From positions 3,472,001 to 3,536,000 of the forward strand of contig CASHTG010000015.1 in assembly GCA_949357655.1 (NCBI GenBank): 64,000 bases of DNA. Direction: 5' to 3'. The DNA comes from Parascedosporium putredinis (taxonomy: Eukaryota; Ascomycota; Sordariomycetes; Microascales; Microascaceae). A program made the translations under genes and the position numbers. The notes beneath the pieces are model-generated. The model was not told where the DNA came from. It did not search any database and was given only the letters and a program-made list of their open reading frames with translations. Positions 11,902 to 24,540 of this stretch are shown here, one piece after another (within the stretch, counting starts at the first letter, position 1; every line of letters begins with the position of its first letter).

Positions 11902-14643
11902 TTCTCAGCAGCAGGTCAAGTCGAAGCCGCATCACATGGGGTGGACGACGAGGGGATGGCCTGACTGCTGGGGGAAAAAGAAACGAAGAAAAAAAGTGTG
12001 CTGTTCCAATATTGGCTTGAAAGTTGGCTCTCCCCAGCCTTGGTGCCTTTCTTCCTACATCACCCCATTTTCTCTTGATCCTTTTCCTCTTGTTTTCCCT
12101 TTTTTTCTATGTTGTTTGCATCCTTTGAGCGCGGCGTTTCACTGAGGGGAGAACAGATATAACTCAGACTGCATACGGCGCATTCAAGTTTGACTTTTTC
12201 CTCTATCCTCACCATCTTCACTCCATTCTGTTTTGTTCTGCTATGGGATGATCAGACTGTTGCCAGTTCTATTCTCCTTTTCTCCTATCTTTACCTTTTT
12301 CTTTGTTTCTCCCTCTACTTCTGTTTCTTTTTTTTTTTTGCTTGATAAAACCAGATGAGCAATTTGTAGGCTGAGCTACCTAGAGACCATTTGATGTGTT
12401 TCCTTTTGGACGCTTCCCTCTATCCTCTTTCATTCATTCCCACTCCCTTTTATTTGCCTTTTGTTGTACTTTGTTGGTTTCTGGCCTTGTGGTCATTTTC
12501 AAAAGGCAGTGTCCACTCTTTTCCTGCCCCTTTTCACCCTTTCCCCCCTTACTTTGCTGTCTCAAAGATGCCTGACTTTCATTCTTGGCCACTTTCTTTT
12601 TCCTCTTCTTATCCCCATTTTCATTTGTTTCTCTTCTCTTTTCCTTTTACACTTAGCACTCTTCAATTAGCTTTATTATTTCAGCTTGGCGAGTCGAATA
12701 CATGTCCCGTTTTTTTCACCTCGTATATGCTTTACTTCAGCCTGGGAATCGAAGAAGTGAAATTGAAAGGGGCGACGGAAATGCTACAGCTTTGTGGGAA
12801 TCCTCAGAAGGCCGGGGCATTACCGTCCGTCCGGTGCTGACCCGCCGTCTCGTCGAGAAACTACATGTACGGTTTGTTTGCCCTTTTTGCGTTTTGGCCA
12901 AAGAGATAGAGCTTTTGCGTGTTCTCCGTCTGGCGGAGGGGGCGTTGGGTGCAACATACAACGGGAAAGAGTATCAGCAAAAGCGAGCAGCAATCACTTC
13001 GGGACGGGGCAAAGACGAGCTTTAACATAGCCAACTTTGAGAGTCTATCACGCGGCATGACAAGGTTCCTTCTGTCTGCCGCACAGGTTGTCACCAGAGA
13101 GGGTTGATGTTGAGTGAAGGGAAGAGAGGTTTTCATTTCTCTACATGTATGAAAACATACTACAGCAACAAGACGGAATTGCGAAAGCAATCACTTGTGT
13201 TTAGCGGGGTGCTAGGAAACCATGCAAAAGAAAAAAAAAGGAAAAGGAAAAGGAAAAAAGAAAGCAGAACCGTATCGTTCGAGCCGAACGGTATTGATGA
13301 GTGCTCATGGGAACGGGACAGCTGCATTTTTCTTGGGTCTATGGGCGTCTGCGATAAGTATTACATGTATCTGTGTCGCTTCGCGAATGGGATTATGGAA
13401 ATGGTTCATCAATGCCTCTCTTGATTGTCCACATGAAGTAGTGAAAGTAACTCGATGAAGGTGACCATCCTGGCCCTTGGATATATTGCTCTTTTCGCAA
13501 CACTTTCTTGTTCCGCACCCTCAACTTCATAGACATTCGGCGGGCGCGCTGGATCTCAGGGGGCGGCCTCCTCCTTGCACGAGTCCGGGGCCGGAGCGAG
13601 AACATGGACGACGCCAAACCTTTGCTCGGCCTTTTTTGCCTTCGAACCAAGGGCAAACAGATCCATAGATGGGTTTGCCGACAAAACCTATTACTGGCCC
13701 AGAAGACGGTCAGGTGTGGGGAGCTGTCAGCGTTGATACTGTGTCTCAAGAGGCTGAGACAGGCATGCGGCGACGGCGGCGGCGACGTGCGTGCCTGTTT
13801 GACAGCACGCAACATACTATCAATTGATATTGATGTACATTTAGTAGCCAGCATCCTCCACACCTCACAGGTGAGCCCGGTCGGTTGGCTGATCTTTCAG
13901 CGATGGGAAACTTTGCAAGGGCCTCTCTCGATCTCTTAGCCTAGGAGAATGAAATCCATCGTATAATAGTCAATGGCATCTTGCTTTTTGCCCTTTTTTT
14001 TTTTTCACGAGCACCTCCGTGGATTGATTCGCCACGAGGCAACTGGGACTCTGGTGGCTGCTGAGAGATGGAGCGTGGGGCACTCAGCAGCAGATTTGAT
14101 TTTTTTCTTTCTTTTTGTCCCTTCTTTTGGGGAGGTCCCAGTATTATGACAGTCTGGGAGCCTATCAGAGTGTTGTGCGGATCTAGACCAGCGGAACCAA
14201 GAAGGGAAAAGAGTCCAGCAAGAGACGGGCCCCAGAAAAAAAAAAGTGAACAAAGGAAAAGAAAAAAACCGGATTCCCCACACCCCACTTCAAACTTGAA
14301 GCCTTTGGTTGATGAAATTTCCTTTCGCCTTACACCAAGACATGGGACAGAGAAAAACCTCGAGCCTTAGTTAGCTACAGCAAAGTAATCGCCAGCGCCA
14401 GAAAGGGTAAAAAAAAAAAAAAAAGTTGCTGCTCTCTTTGCGCCCAAACCATCCCTCCCCTCTATTGATACCCTACCCCCCTTCCATTCTCCCCCTTCCC
14501 TCCTTCACCGCGCCTCCCCATCCGTCAAAATATCCTCTCCGTCTTCTCCCACCGACCCTCCCTCTTCCCTCTGGTCTTGTTTTGGGAGTCTCTGTATTCC
14601 ATTCAATTTCTGGTCCGGCTCGAGACCAAGCACGAAAGTCGCC
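11902..14643. other. Intergenic: RIM15 3' region and arginine methyltransferase promoter
   Basis: Strongly pyrimidine-rich between about 12040 and 12700, as expected for a fungal 3' flank. An antisense open frame at 13393-13863 (156 aa, basic) and its overlapping sense frame at 13508-13939 have no recognisable domain, so I do not call them. Poly-A of 16 lies at 14409-14424, followed by a CT-rich leader running to the start codon of the next gene. Confidence 0.45.
14409..14424. repeat. Poly-A tract (A16)
   Basis: Uninterrupted run of 16 A about 220 bp before the arginine methyltransferase start codon. Poly(dA:dT) tracts in fungal promoters commonly exclude nucleosomes. Here that role is inferred. 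Confidence 0.8.
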
Positions 14644-16368
14644 ATGAGCAACGAACATATGGAGGTGGACCTCGCGGAGGAGAAGCTCAAGACCATGGAG
14701 CACTCGGAGCAGCATTACTTCAAGAGGTATGTTTTCAACGGCCCTTCCTCTCTCTTGCCTGCCTGTCTTTGTCTGTGTTCGTGGCTACGGCGTTCCGCTG
14801 AGAGCACCGTCCCGAACACACGGCACAGGGCGCATCAAGTCCGCACAATATCATCTAACAACATTCTTTTGTCTTTACCGCTAGTTACGATCATCACGGT
14901 ATGCCTCGTCACTCCTTCCACAATGCACCACCGCAACTTTGCTTGCCAGCGCGTGTGGCGCGCAAGCCCAGCTTTTCAACGCGCTCCCCTTCCCCTTAAA
15001 ACCCTCGATTGATTGCTAACATTTCCGGCTTCTCCTTTGGGGATTTTTTTAATCTAGGCATCCACGAAGAAATGTTGGTATGTGCTCTCCTCGTCCTTAT
15101 CCTCGTCGTCGCCCTCGGTGTTGTGTCGCTGTGCTGCTTGTCTTGCCCCTCTCCCACATCTTGGTCGCTGGTGGGGCGCTCGCTCCCTGCACCCCTCCAC
15201 CCTCTACCCCTCGCATGCTCGCATGTGCAGCTGCTCCACGAACCTGCCAACTGACGAATGATGGAAATTTTGTAGAAAGATGAAGTCCGCACGAAATCGT
15301 ACATGAGCGCAATCGTCAACAACAAGCACCTGTTCAAGGACAAGGTCGTGCTCGATGTCGGCTGCGGCACCGCCATCCTTTCCATGTACGAGAAAATCCA
15401 GTCGCAGCCGAACCATACGATGGATCCCCCTTTCCTTGTCTAACCACATTGTTTTGCGTCCTCTAGGTTCGCTGCCAGGGCCGGCGCTAAGCACGTTATC
15501 GGTGTCGACATGTCGACCATCATCTTCAAGGCGCGCGAGATCGTCAAGGTCAACGGCCTCTCCGACAAGATTACCCTGATCCAGGGCAAGATGGAGGACG
15601 TTGAGTTGCCTTTCCCCAAGGTCGATATTATCATCTCGGAGTGGATGGGCTACTTCCTCCTCTACGAAAGCATGCTCGACACCGTCCTCTATGCCAGGGA
15701 CAAGTACCTCGTCCCCGGAGGCAAGATCTTCCCCGACAAGGCCACCATCTACGCTGCCGGTATTGAGGATGGCGACTACAAGGATGAGAAGATTGGATGT
15801 GAGTTCCTGCCTTTTTGGTCCCTCTTTCTTTTTCCCGCCTGCCGTAGAGTAGCCATGCCCCCGGTTACTAACGTTGCGAAACCCTCAAGTTTGGGATAAC
15901 GTCTACGGTTTTGACTACACTCCTCTCAAGGAGACGGCCCTCTCCGAGCCCCTCGTCGATACCGTCGAGCTCAAGGCGGTTGTCACCGAGCCTTCTTCCG
16001 TTCTCGTCCTCGATCTTTACAAGTGCACCACCGCGGATCTCGATTTCAAGGTTCCCTTCACCCTGAGCTGCAGGCGTGACGATTACATCCACGCTCTCGT
16101 CGCCTGGTTCGACATTGAGTTCTCCGAATGCCACAAGCCCGTGCGCTTCTCCACCGGTCCCCACACCAAGTACACTCACTGGAAGCAGACCGTCTTCTAC
16201 CTCAAGGATGTCCTTACCGTCTCTGCCGACGAGCTCGTGACCTGCTCCATGTCCGTCAAGCCAAACACGAAGAACCGACGTGATCTTGATATTCTCGTCA
16301 ACTACAAGCTGGAGACCGATGACCCCACCCGCCAGGCTGAGGGCAGCCGTGAGTACAAGATGTGCTAA
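14644..16368 (+). CDS. HMT1: Type I protein arginine N-methyltransferase (PRMT1/Hmt1)
   Basis: Transfers methyl groups from S-adenosylmethionine to arginines of RNA-binding proteins and histone H4; nuclear and cytosolic. 345 aa, the usual PRMT1 length. There are six exons: 14644-14726, 14885-14898, 15058-15077, 15276-15385, 15467-15798 and 15890-16368. Splicing gives HYFKR-SYDHHGIHEEML-KDEVRTKSY, the conserved PRMT1 N terminus. The SAM-binding loop VLDVGCGTAILSMFAA, the double-E loop SEWMGYFLLYESM and the THW loop (THWKQTVFYL) are all present. Exons 2 and 3 are only 14 and 20 nt long. No frameshift is needed, so the frame is 1,038 nt as it stands. The ORF ends REYKMC, close to family members. 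Its neighbour downstream is convergent. Confidence 0.96.
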
Positions 16369-17655
16369 AAGAATGATGGCTGAAAAGCCCCCGGCGACCA
16401 CAATCGAAACGGGTTGCTCTGGCCTAGTGCCACTTCGCTTCAACTGGTAGTGTAGCCCCTCAGTTGAGCGGAAAAGACGTACCTGTAAGGTGGGGTTTGG
16501 GCCGTGAGGAGACTATTATGAGGGAAAAAAACCCCCGAAAGACGGAGGAAAGGAGTTGTGGCCCCCGCCTTAATACCTGCAGTCAGATGATGGATAAAAC
16601 GAGCGACCTGTTTAGCTAGCCTGCACGACGCCCTTAGACGAGCATATCGCCCTCGTGCCAACCCCCCTCCCCTCCCCGGTTTCTAGTCACTTGGCGAGGA
16701 TTTCCTGTTTTTTTTCTTCTTCTAGGAATCAGGGTCGAGGAACATAGTGGTGGGGCTCGGCTACAAAAAGCTCCGTAACTGTTTGATCTGGTGGGTCGGC
16801 TATGCAAAAGTATGGAAGGAAAATGATGGGGAAAAAAAGAGAAAGAGTGGAAAAAAGCATCCTGGAGAGAAAGATAAAAGGCGTCTAGAGGGAACTAGAG
16901 AGAGAGCAAAAAGAGAGACAGAGAGACAGAGAGAGAGGGTATGTGTGTATAGATCCTCCGCCATAATGTCAAGCCTGCCCTTTGAGGCAGGTACATCTTC
17001 GCCGATGCGAGGAGCCTCGCACAGACTGCGCATCACTTGACGTTTCAATGTTTTGCAATTTCCCTACCGCTGCCGAAAGAAGAAAATGTAAGGGAAGTTG
17101 GCTGGGTGTGCGCAGCTCGCCGTGAGTTTTACTCTTGCATGTCCTGCGCCGCTATGTGATCCGTTGTGTCGGTGTCGGCGCACACAAAACAAGCTGTCAA
17201 CTGCGGTTGCCTCCCCACGCTCAGCGGGTTTGCTGCCTAGTTTTTCAACGATGATAGATTGGTAGGCGAGAGACTTCCTGCTTCCCGTGAGTCTATTTAT
17301 GTGCCAAGAGGATTTGCTTCAGATGATGGGTCGAGGTGTTGGAGAGAAGAGTCATCATTTTCTCCTTCTCTTTACGTTTACATCTACGCTGTTGGTGCCG
17401 AAGGGGAAGAAAAACGGATAACCAGAAGTAAAAGAAGAGGAAGAAATCTTGTATCATTAAGTTATAAAAACAAAAACACACATATCCCACGTCATGTAAA
17501 GCTCTCCTGCCCAACTTCTCCGGTTTCGATCTTGTGAGCTTTTTCTCCGGCCTTTTAGTTTGCGGTTCTCCTGGCACGCTAAGAATCGCCACTTCCTCTT
17601 GCCTCTCCCCCTTTGGCTCCTTTTTCTGGGCTGCTTGTTTTAATTTTTCCCGCTC
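16369..17655. other. Convergent 3' region between HMT1 and AGM1
   Basis: 1.3 kb between two stop codons. Purine-rich GA stretches occur around 16820-16940 (AGAGAGAGCAAAAAGAGAGA type). No coding signal could be supported. It probably holds both 3' untranslated regions. Confidence 0.45.
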
Positions 17656-19401
17656 TTAATTACCACCACCGTATTTCTTGACCCAGGAGGCAACCCTGCT
17701 GGCCAGCTCGTCCGCCTCGGACCTCGACGCCGCCTCCGCGTAGACGCGGCAGGCGTTCTCCGTGCCGCTAGCGCGGGCGAAGCTACGGCCCTTGGTGTAC
17801 TTGAGGACGCACTGGTCAATCTCATACTGGAGGCCCTCGGGATGAGTAAGGCGGCGCTCAGCGTCGGTGGTTTGGAAGGCATCCTTGTCGCCGACCTCGA
17901 CCCGGACGAGACGGTTGGGTAGGTCCGAGTAGGTGCTGGCCCAGTCGTTGAGTGTCCAGTTCTTGTGCGCAAGGATGACCTCGACGAGGAGCATGTCCGA
18001 GAGGGCATCGCCCACCGTTTGGTTCACGAGGTCACCCACGGCGGCCAGCGTATCGAGGGCCGCTTTCTGAGCGGGAGACTGAGGCTGGGTCTCACGGAAA
18101 GAGCGCAGGGCCTGGGGGAGAATAGGACGGTACCGTGGCCGTTGGCCTCGAAGTAGACACCCACATCATACTTGAGGGCCTCGTGGTGGAGGTATTTGAC
18201 ACCGGTGGGTGTGCAGACGACAGGGAGATTCAGGTGCTTCTCGATATAGTTTGTGCTGGCACCGTTGGCGTAGGCTGTCTGAACGACGCCGATGCGGAGT
18301 TCATCTTGGAGATTGGCGGATCGGACGAGATCGCCAATGAAAGAAGCGGCAAGAGAAGCGATGCGGTCTCCGTCAAGCATGAAGAAGCCGGTCTTGGGAT
18401 CGACCCAGTGGTAGATCAGACGATCGGCGTCTCCGTCGAAGGAGCAGCTGCGAACACCGGGAACGGGGCGGGGAGTCGCGGGGGCTTTTGCCTCGTCTTA
18501 ACGAAATCGGCACCACACTAGCACCGAGCGAGGATTGTCAGCATGGACGAGTAATAACAATGATGAAAAAGAAAAAAAAAGGAAGGAAAAAGAAAAAGAA
18601 GAGAATAGATGGATAAAACAAAAACTACACTTACATCGAGGTTAAGAGAGTCGGGATGGAGGACATCATCATTCACAACCTTGACATCGAGGCCGGTGGT
18701 GTCTTTGGGGACGTGCTTGAGGAACTCGGTCAACTTGGGACCCCCAACGCCGTTGGCGCAGTCGACAATGAGCTGACCCGCGACTTTCCTTCCGCTGAGG
18801 GCGCGGACAAAGGCCTCGCCGAGCTTCTCATAGTATCCGGCCTCGCTAGTTTTACCGTAGCTGTTTACGGTACCCTCCGTGTTCACGCAGCGTGTAAGGT
18901 AGTGAAGCTGAGGGGTGGTCAAGATCTTGTAATCCGTGTGGTCGGTGCCGGTCGCCTCGAGAGCGTCGGCGAGGGCGGCGACCAAACTGTGGCCAGAGGG
19001 GCGAGTATCGCGGCCGTAAACGACCTTGGCAGGCGCATCAAGATTGACCTTGAGCTGCGCCGCTAGGTTCCTGTACTCAACGACGAGCTGCTCGTCGGAG
19101 GGCGCATTGACAAGCTGGGTGGCGAACGCTTCCCAGTCTTGCTCGAGCATCTCGCCCATGGGATCGACAATCTTGACTCCGTTGTCTGCTGCGGGGTTGT
19201 GGCTGGCAGTGATCATGACGCCAATGGCCTTGCTGCTCAGCTTCCGGCTGCGAAGCGCCGCAAGGAGACCGACTCGAAAGGTGACTCCATCGAGCAAGTC
19301 GGCTTTCATACGGAAACCGGCGGTGCCGTATTTGTAGACTCGACCCTCGCCGAGGAGACAATGGGGTGCCTCTTGGAGGCGGCGATAATCTTCTCATCCA
19401 T
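17656..19401 (-). CDS. AGM1: Phosphoacetylglucosamine mutase
   Basis: Converts N-acetylglucosamine-6-phosphate to the 1-phosphate, the step before UDP-GlcNAc for chitin, N-glycans and GPI anchors; cytosolic. 543 aa with breaks closed, the usual length. The start at 19401 gives MDEKIIAASKRHPIV. The active-site serine loop is MITASHNPAADNG, the metal site is FDGDADRLIYHW, and the C-terminal phosphate-binding loop is RASGTENACRVYAEA. One intron lies at 18518-18634 (117 bp), joining LNLD to CGADFVKTRQK. Three one-base breaks occur near 19350, at the G5 run 18480-18484 and at the G5 run 18114-18118 (plus-strand sense). All are repaired by one extra base, the last two by making the run six. Confidence 0.94.
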
Positions 19402-21397
19402 AGTAAAAGTATCGAGGCGGGCGAGGATGGTGGGGTGTTTAGTAACGGTTAAGAAATCTTGCGATCGCGCAAAACTATCCAACCCACTATTGTCAGAACG
19501 AAAAAGTCAAGCTAAAAGAAGTACCGAGGTAGTAACTAATGAATTGGCTCTGGTGCTAGATTTGACTAGGATTGAACTGATTAAATATCGTAGGAAGATG
19601 GAAGTAGGCTGGAAGCTAAATGGGGTGAAACGAGCAGAAAAGGAGAGTAAACACACATGCAGGAGCTTGATGATGGATGGCGGGGGAGGGCTTCTTTTCT
19701 TTCCCTTTCTTAGCTTTTCTTCTAGGCGCCTCGTTTTTTTTTTTTGGATTGCAACAGGACCAAGAGCAGAACTTAGGGGTATCTAAGTATCAAATCAAGA
19801 GTGATGGGCTACAGAAAAGAGTCGGCAACTGGGCTATGGACATGAGGAGGCTTCAGCTTGGAAACAAGCCCTGATGAGGCGGAGTTGGCAAGGATCCATG
19901 GATATATATGAAAATGGATCAATGGCGGCTGGCACCTTCCTTCGGATTCCCTGGGAAGGACCCCTCCATCTGCGAAGAACCGAGAGCACTCGAGGGAATC
20001 AATCAAGAACATTGAACCCCGCCAGGAAGAATCGGCCCCCACATCCCACATCACATCCCCCACCCACCACTCCTCACGGGAAGCTTGCCCACGACTCGCA
20101 GCTCGCTTCCAGCGTGGTCCTCTCTGCTGGGCCATTCCACCTACTTGTTTCGCGATTAATGCTCTCGCGCGACTAGCGCTACCACGTGCTGATCCCTCTC
20201 GATTTTTCCCGACCTTGGCTCGAAGGAGCGGCACTGATAATGAAGATTGTATACATTCACATACGTTTGGGGTGTTTTCAGGGACAGCCCTTGTCTGACC
20301 TTGCATCACCAGTTCCGAATAGGCTTTCGGCCGTTCAGGCAAACCTCTAGGTAGAGCATCAGCCCTAGAAGGGGGACGGGCGCTGGGACCAAACCTTCAC
20401 GTCTGCCCTGGGCGGGGTTTCGTCATCGTGGGTGCTCGGCTTGTGTGGACTAGGACTAATGTGACCTTTGCCCCAATGCCACATGGCATATTGATGTCTC
20501 CAACTGTCTATTAGTTCGAAACATCGGAACACGGTATGGTATTGTCAAGATCAGCAGGCGGGATGGCTCGTCTGGCGACCCACAGCGGCGGCCAGCCCTG
20601 AAAGGCCAGGAATGAGATCATTTGGATTCGCTTAGGGGACTCCGTTTTATTTTGTTGAATATTGCCAACTGATTTGGGTACTCAAGTCTAACCGGGGCCC
20701 AAGATTCCCGTCGTGAATACTACATGCAAGCTCCACACCCTGAGCCCTCACAGCCGCACGTCTGACTGCCTTCAGTCGCCTCTTCTTTGGGAAGGAAGAT
20801 GCTCGTATTGCCTGCGGCCAGGGTTCCCACATTATGGGTGACGGGCGGATGCGCCTACACTGAAAGCTGTCCGCCTTGTTTCCGACCAATGCCCCTCTTT
20901 CCATCCAGTAGCGGGGTCATCAAGCTTTGCTTTGTCGACCAACTCCTCGCACTGGCTTGAGGGGTGGGGCGGGACGTAGTCGGACCAGTCAGTTTCGGAG
21001 GGAGCGGGCCAAGTGCGAACAGTGGCGTCCCAACCTGGCCCATTGAGGCGCCCGAAACACTGGAACCGCCCAAATGGTCACCGCAAGTCTTTCATCATCC
21101 CTGGGTCCCTTTTCATTCAGAATCTGGCGCTTGCACGAAAATAGTTGAGCGTAGTCTATCCAGAGAAGGTGTGCCTCGGGAGTTAGTCAACGAGTTGAGA
21201 GCTCACTGGAGGAGTGCTAGTGAGGTACTATCATATGTAGTGTGGAGACGGAGCGTCACATGACTTCGCGTTCTTCTCGCACCGTGGCCCATTTCTCTTA
21301 CTTACGCGTCGCCACTCTTGAGAGCCAAAGTAAACACTTGGGGATCATCCTGGGACGATTACGACAACACCGGAAGCTGAAAATCTGGTTCTTCGCG
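19402..21397. other. Divergent intergenic region between AGM1 and MUS81
   Basis: Two kilobases between two start codons, so it should hold both promoters. No supportable coding frame: the 177-aa antisense frame at 19809-20342 has no domain. There is a T-rich run at about 19733-19746. Confidence 0.45.
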
Positions 21398-23216
21398 ATG
21401 GAAGAGGAAGAGCGCTGCGCAAACCCGCTCCTACTTGGTTGGGTAAAGGAGTGGCTGGACTTTGCTCGTGAAAAGAACAGCAAAGGCGTTCTCGTTTACA
21501 AACACGCTTATGACGCCCTCAACTCCTGCCCCATCACCTTTCGGCACCCGTCCCAGCTCCAGCAGCTCAAGGGATTCGGGCCGAAACTTTGCCAGAGACT
21601 TACGGACAAGCTCAAGGCTCACTGTGAGGAGAATGGCTTGCCGATGCCCAGCGCTGGCCGTCGCCCGGCAGGTCTAGCCGACGCTCAGGCTGGGACAGAG
21701 GAGTTGGCTCCTTCACCGCCCAAGAAGCGTCGGAAGAAGAAACCCTACGTTCCGGCCTATCGGTCTGGAGCCTACGCCATAGTCATGGCGTTGTCAAGTC
21801 TAGATGAGAACACACCGGGTACTCAAGGGCTTCCCAAAGCCCAATTGATTGAGCTGGCCCAGCCGTTGTGCGACTCCTCCTTCACCGCGCTCACCGGTCC
21901 CACCAAGTTCTATACCGCTTGGAACTCGATGCGGACTTTGATTGACAAGGACCTTGTCTACGAAAAGGAGGCCCATGAGGAAGTACACATTGACGGATGA
22001 AGGCTGGGAGGTGGCCCACCGTCTGCAGGCCGTCGGCGAAGCAAACCAGCCGAACCTAGGGGCGCCGAGCCGAGCCCGGGAAGTTGAAGACGAGGATGAG
22101 GTTTTGGATGATGACCATGATTCCCTCTTTGTAGGGGATCACGCCATGTCAAGCAAAAATGTGGAGTCTGGCACAACAGGCCAAGGCTCTGTCCCCACGG
22201 CTCAGCATCTCTCAGCTGGTCATCCAGCGCCATATGGTGACCTGATAGCCGATTTCTCCACCACAGGGGATGGCGATGGAGGCCTACCGTCATTCCGTCC
22301 CATCCGTCTCGAACCCGGATCCTTTACTGTTGAACTCGTGCTCGACGTTCGTGAGATTCGTGCGACCAAAGACCGAGATTATCTGCAGGAAGAGCTGATG
22401 AAGCAAGGGGTTAGGCCCATAATGAGGAGCTTGGACCTTGGCGACGCCCAGTGGGTTGCAAGATGCAACGACCCATCCTTATTAACGCGGCTTGGTGCTG
22501 AAGGCGAGGAGGTCGTTCTTGATTGGATTGTAGAGAGAAAGCGGCTGGATGACCTAGTGGCCAGTATCAAAGATGGTCGATTTCACGAACAAAAGTTTCG
22601 CCTACGAAAGTCGGGTGTCAAACATGTCATTTACATCGTTGAGGAGATCTCCATGGATGCTGCTGTGTACCAGCGGGTAGAGGATGCTGTGACGACCGCC
22701 ATGGCGCAGATCCAAGTCGTCAACGGCTACTTCTTGAAAAGAACTCAGACGATGGACCAAACCATTCGGTACCTTTCCCGGATGACCCATCTACTGCGAT
22801 CTCAATATCAAGCGCGGCATATCAAAGTTATCCCGACAAAGGTGCTTACGGCGCAGAACTACCTACCCTTGCTCGAGCATCACCGCCGGATCGATCCTCA
22901 AGGAGGCTACTACGTTAGCTACCCTGCCTTTTCGTCGTTGGCTTCAAAATCAGATATGCTCACGCTGCGCGACGTATTTTTAAAGATGCTTATGACAACG
23001 AGGGGCGTCACGGGGGAGAAAGCAATCGAAATCCAAAAGCGTTGGAAGACGCCGTACAACTTTGTGAAAGCTTTCGAGGCCTGCGGGCACGGGGAGGCGG
23101 CCAAGAAGCGGAAGCGAGAGCTTGTTGCCAGCGAGCTTGACTTTCTGGTTGCCCCGCGGAGAAAGATTGGCAAGCAGCTGAGCGAGAGAATCGCCGAGGT
23201 GTGGGGAGGTGTTTGA
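21398..23216 (+). CDS. MUS81: Crossover junction endonuclease Mus81
   Basis: Catalytic subunit of the Mus81-Eme1 structure-specific nuclease, which cuts recombination and stalled-fork intermediates in the nucleus. About 606 aa. An N-terminal helix-hairpin-helix segment (FGPKLCQRLTDKL, about residues 60-80) is followed by a basic KKRRKKK stretch and a winged-helix part. Then come the XPF-family nuclease domain with LDVREIR and the metal-binding WIVERKRLDDL, and C-terminal HhH residues (TTRGVTGEKAIEIQKRW). The start at 21398 (MEEEERCANPLLLGWVKEWL) matches the family; the longer upstream extension does not. One break near 21965-21972 needs two more bases (or one fewer); adding an A to two short runs gives YEKGRPMRKYTLTDEGW. 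No intron was seen. It is convergent with riboflavin synthase 86 bp downstream. Confidence 0.94.
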
Positions 23217-23302
23217 GGCAAGAAGTGCGTCACATTTCGATCTGTCTTTAGTACAGCATACTATGGACCAACCCTCTTAGACTGTTGATCGCCCCGTCTC
23301 GC

Positions 23303-24079
23303 CTACGCTCGGCTCTGAAGTTTTTCGTCGACAATCCTGCGTACAAGCTTCTCTAACAGAGGCACACTCGCGCTTTGGCTACCTTCGGTGAGGTGAGCAG
23401 CCATCGCCTTCTCGGCGTACTTGGCCATCATGTCGACCTCGACGTTGACAGTTTCACCGACACCCTTTTGAGCAAGGACAACCCGCTCCTGGGTGTACTC
23501 GATGAGCATAATCTCCCACCAGCCCTCTTCATCGTTCACCTGGGTGATTGTGAGGCTTGTTCCGTCGAGGGCGATGAAACCTTTGTGCACAATGTACCTG
23601 AGCCACTTGTCGTCCTCGGGCTTGAAGCGTATCGTTCTCGCGCTGCCGTCTGCTCTGACGTCGGCGATCTGGGCGACCATATCCACGTGGCCCTGCACAA
23701 AGTGACCACCCATCCGGGTGTCCGCGCGCACGGCGCGCTCGAGGTTGACGCGGCTTCCCGACGTCAGGCTGTCGAGATTCGACACGCGCAGGGTCTCGGG
23801 CGCAACACCGACCGTGAAGGCAGGGGTTGATTGCGTAAGCGAAGTGATTGTCAGGCAGACACCGTTGGTGGCGATGGAGTCGCCGAGCTGGGCGTCGCTA
23901 AGGAGGGCAGAGGTCTTGGGAACCGTGATTGTCATGGTCTTACCCGTCTCCCGGTCGCCCTCGATGGCGGAGACGACTGCGAATAGCTATTAGTCACCTC
24001 GCAACCTCGGCATTCTCGGAGCACTGTGGAGGAAATTTGGCCCGCGTACCGCCTATTTCTCTACGAGGCCTGTAAACAT
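23303..24079 (-). CDS. RIB5: Riboflavin synthase (alpha subunit)
   Basis: Makes riboflavin from two 6,7-dimethyl-8-ribityllumazine molecules, the last step of vitamin B2 synthesis. 234 aa with the break closed. It has two homologous lumazine-binding domains: one begins MFTGLVEK, the other carries GHFVQGHVDMVA. Exon 1 is only 30 nt (24050-24079) and is too short to appear as an open frame. The intron is 23977-24049 (GTACGC donor, TTCGCAG acceptor), and exon 2 is 23303-23976. Exon 1 as written reads MFTGLVEK then a stop. One more A in the AAA run (plus-strand T run 24056-24058) restores MFTGLVEKIG joined to VVSAIEGDRETGKTMTI. The C terminus is SVPLLEKLVRRIVDEKLQSRA. Confidence 0.93.
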
Positions 24080-24540
24080 TTTGGAATTCTTGTATGGAAT
24101 CCACCCCGCTTAGACGGAACCTTTTATTTTTCTTTGAAAAAGAAATTCAAGGAGTGGAGGCAGATCAAAGTTCTCCGTTGTAGAGTAGCACTGGACTCTC
24201 AGGGTGGGAATGTATGTGCCGAATGGGTTGAGGTTCTCGACTCCGACGTCGTTTTCCAAGTTCTCCTCGTTCCCCGGATTTTTGTCACGTGTTACGGACC
24301 CTCCCGCCCCGTAGCAATGCACGCCATCCGAGACACCCAGTCTAATGGGACGAAATGACGAGACGAGTGAGATGTTATTATTAGATATACGCAAATTCGA
24401 CCGCTAACTGTGAACTGCGAATATAATGGATATATATTGCCATTTCTAAACGAGGAGCCCTATAGTTGGGTTGATGATAGCTTGAACAAGTGAGATCGCA
24501 ACCGCAGCTTAGTTCAGGTCATTCTTGTCCTTGTCCTTCC
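24080..24540. other. Intergenic: RIB5 promoter and 3' flank of receptor gene A
   Basis: 461 bp between the RIB5 start and the gene A stop, both on the minus strand. The part next to gene A is AT-rich (ATATAATGGATATATATTG near 24420), as expected for a 3' end. Nothing coding was seen. Confidence 0.45.

Noticed and set aside
13393..13939. Overlapping 156-aa minus and 143-aa plus open frames between RIM15 and HMT1
   Set aside because: No recognisable domain, start context or splice support on either strand. They may be leader sequence, so I left them uncalled.
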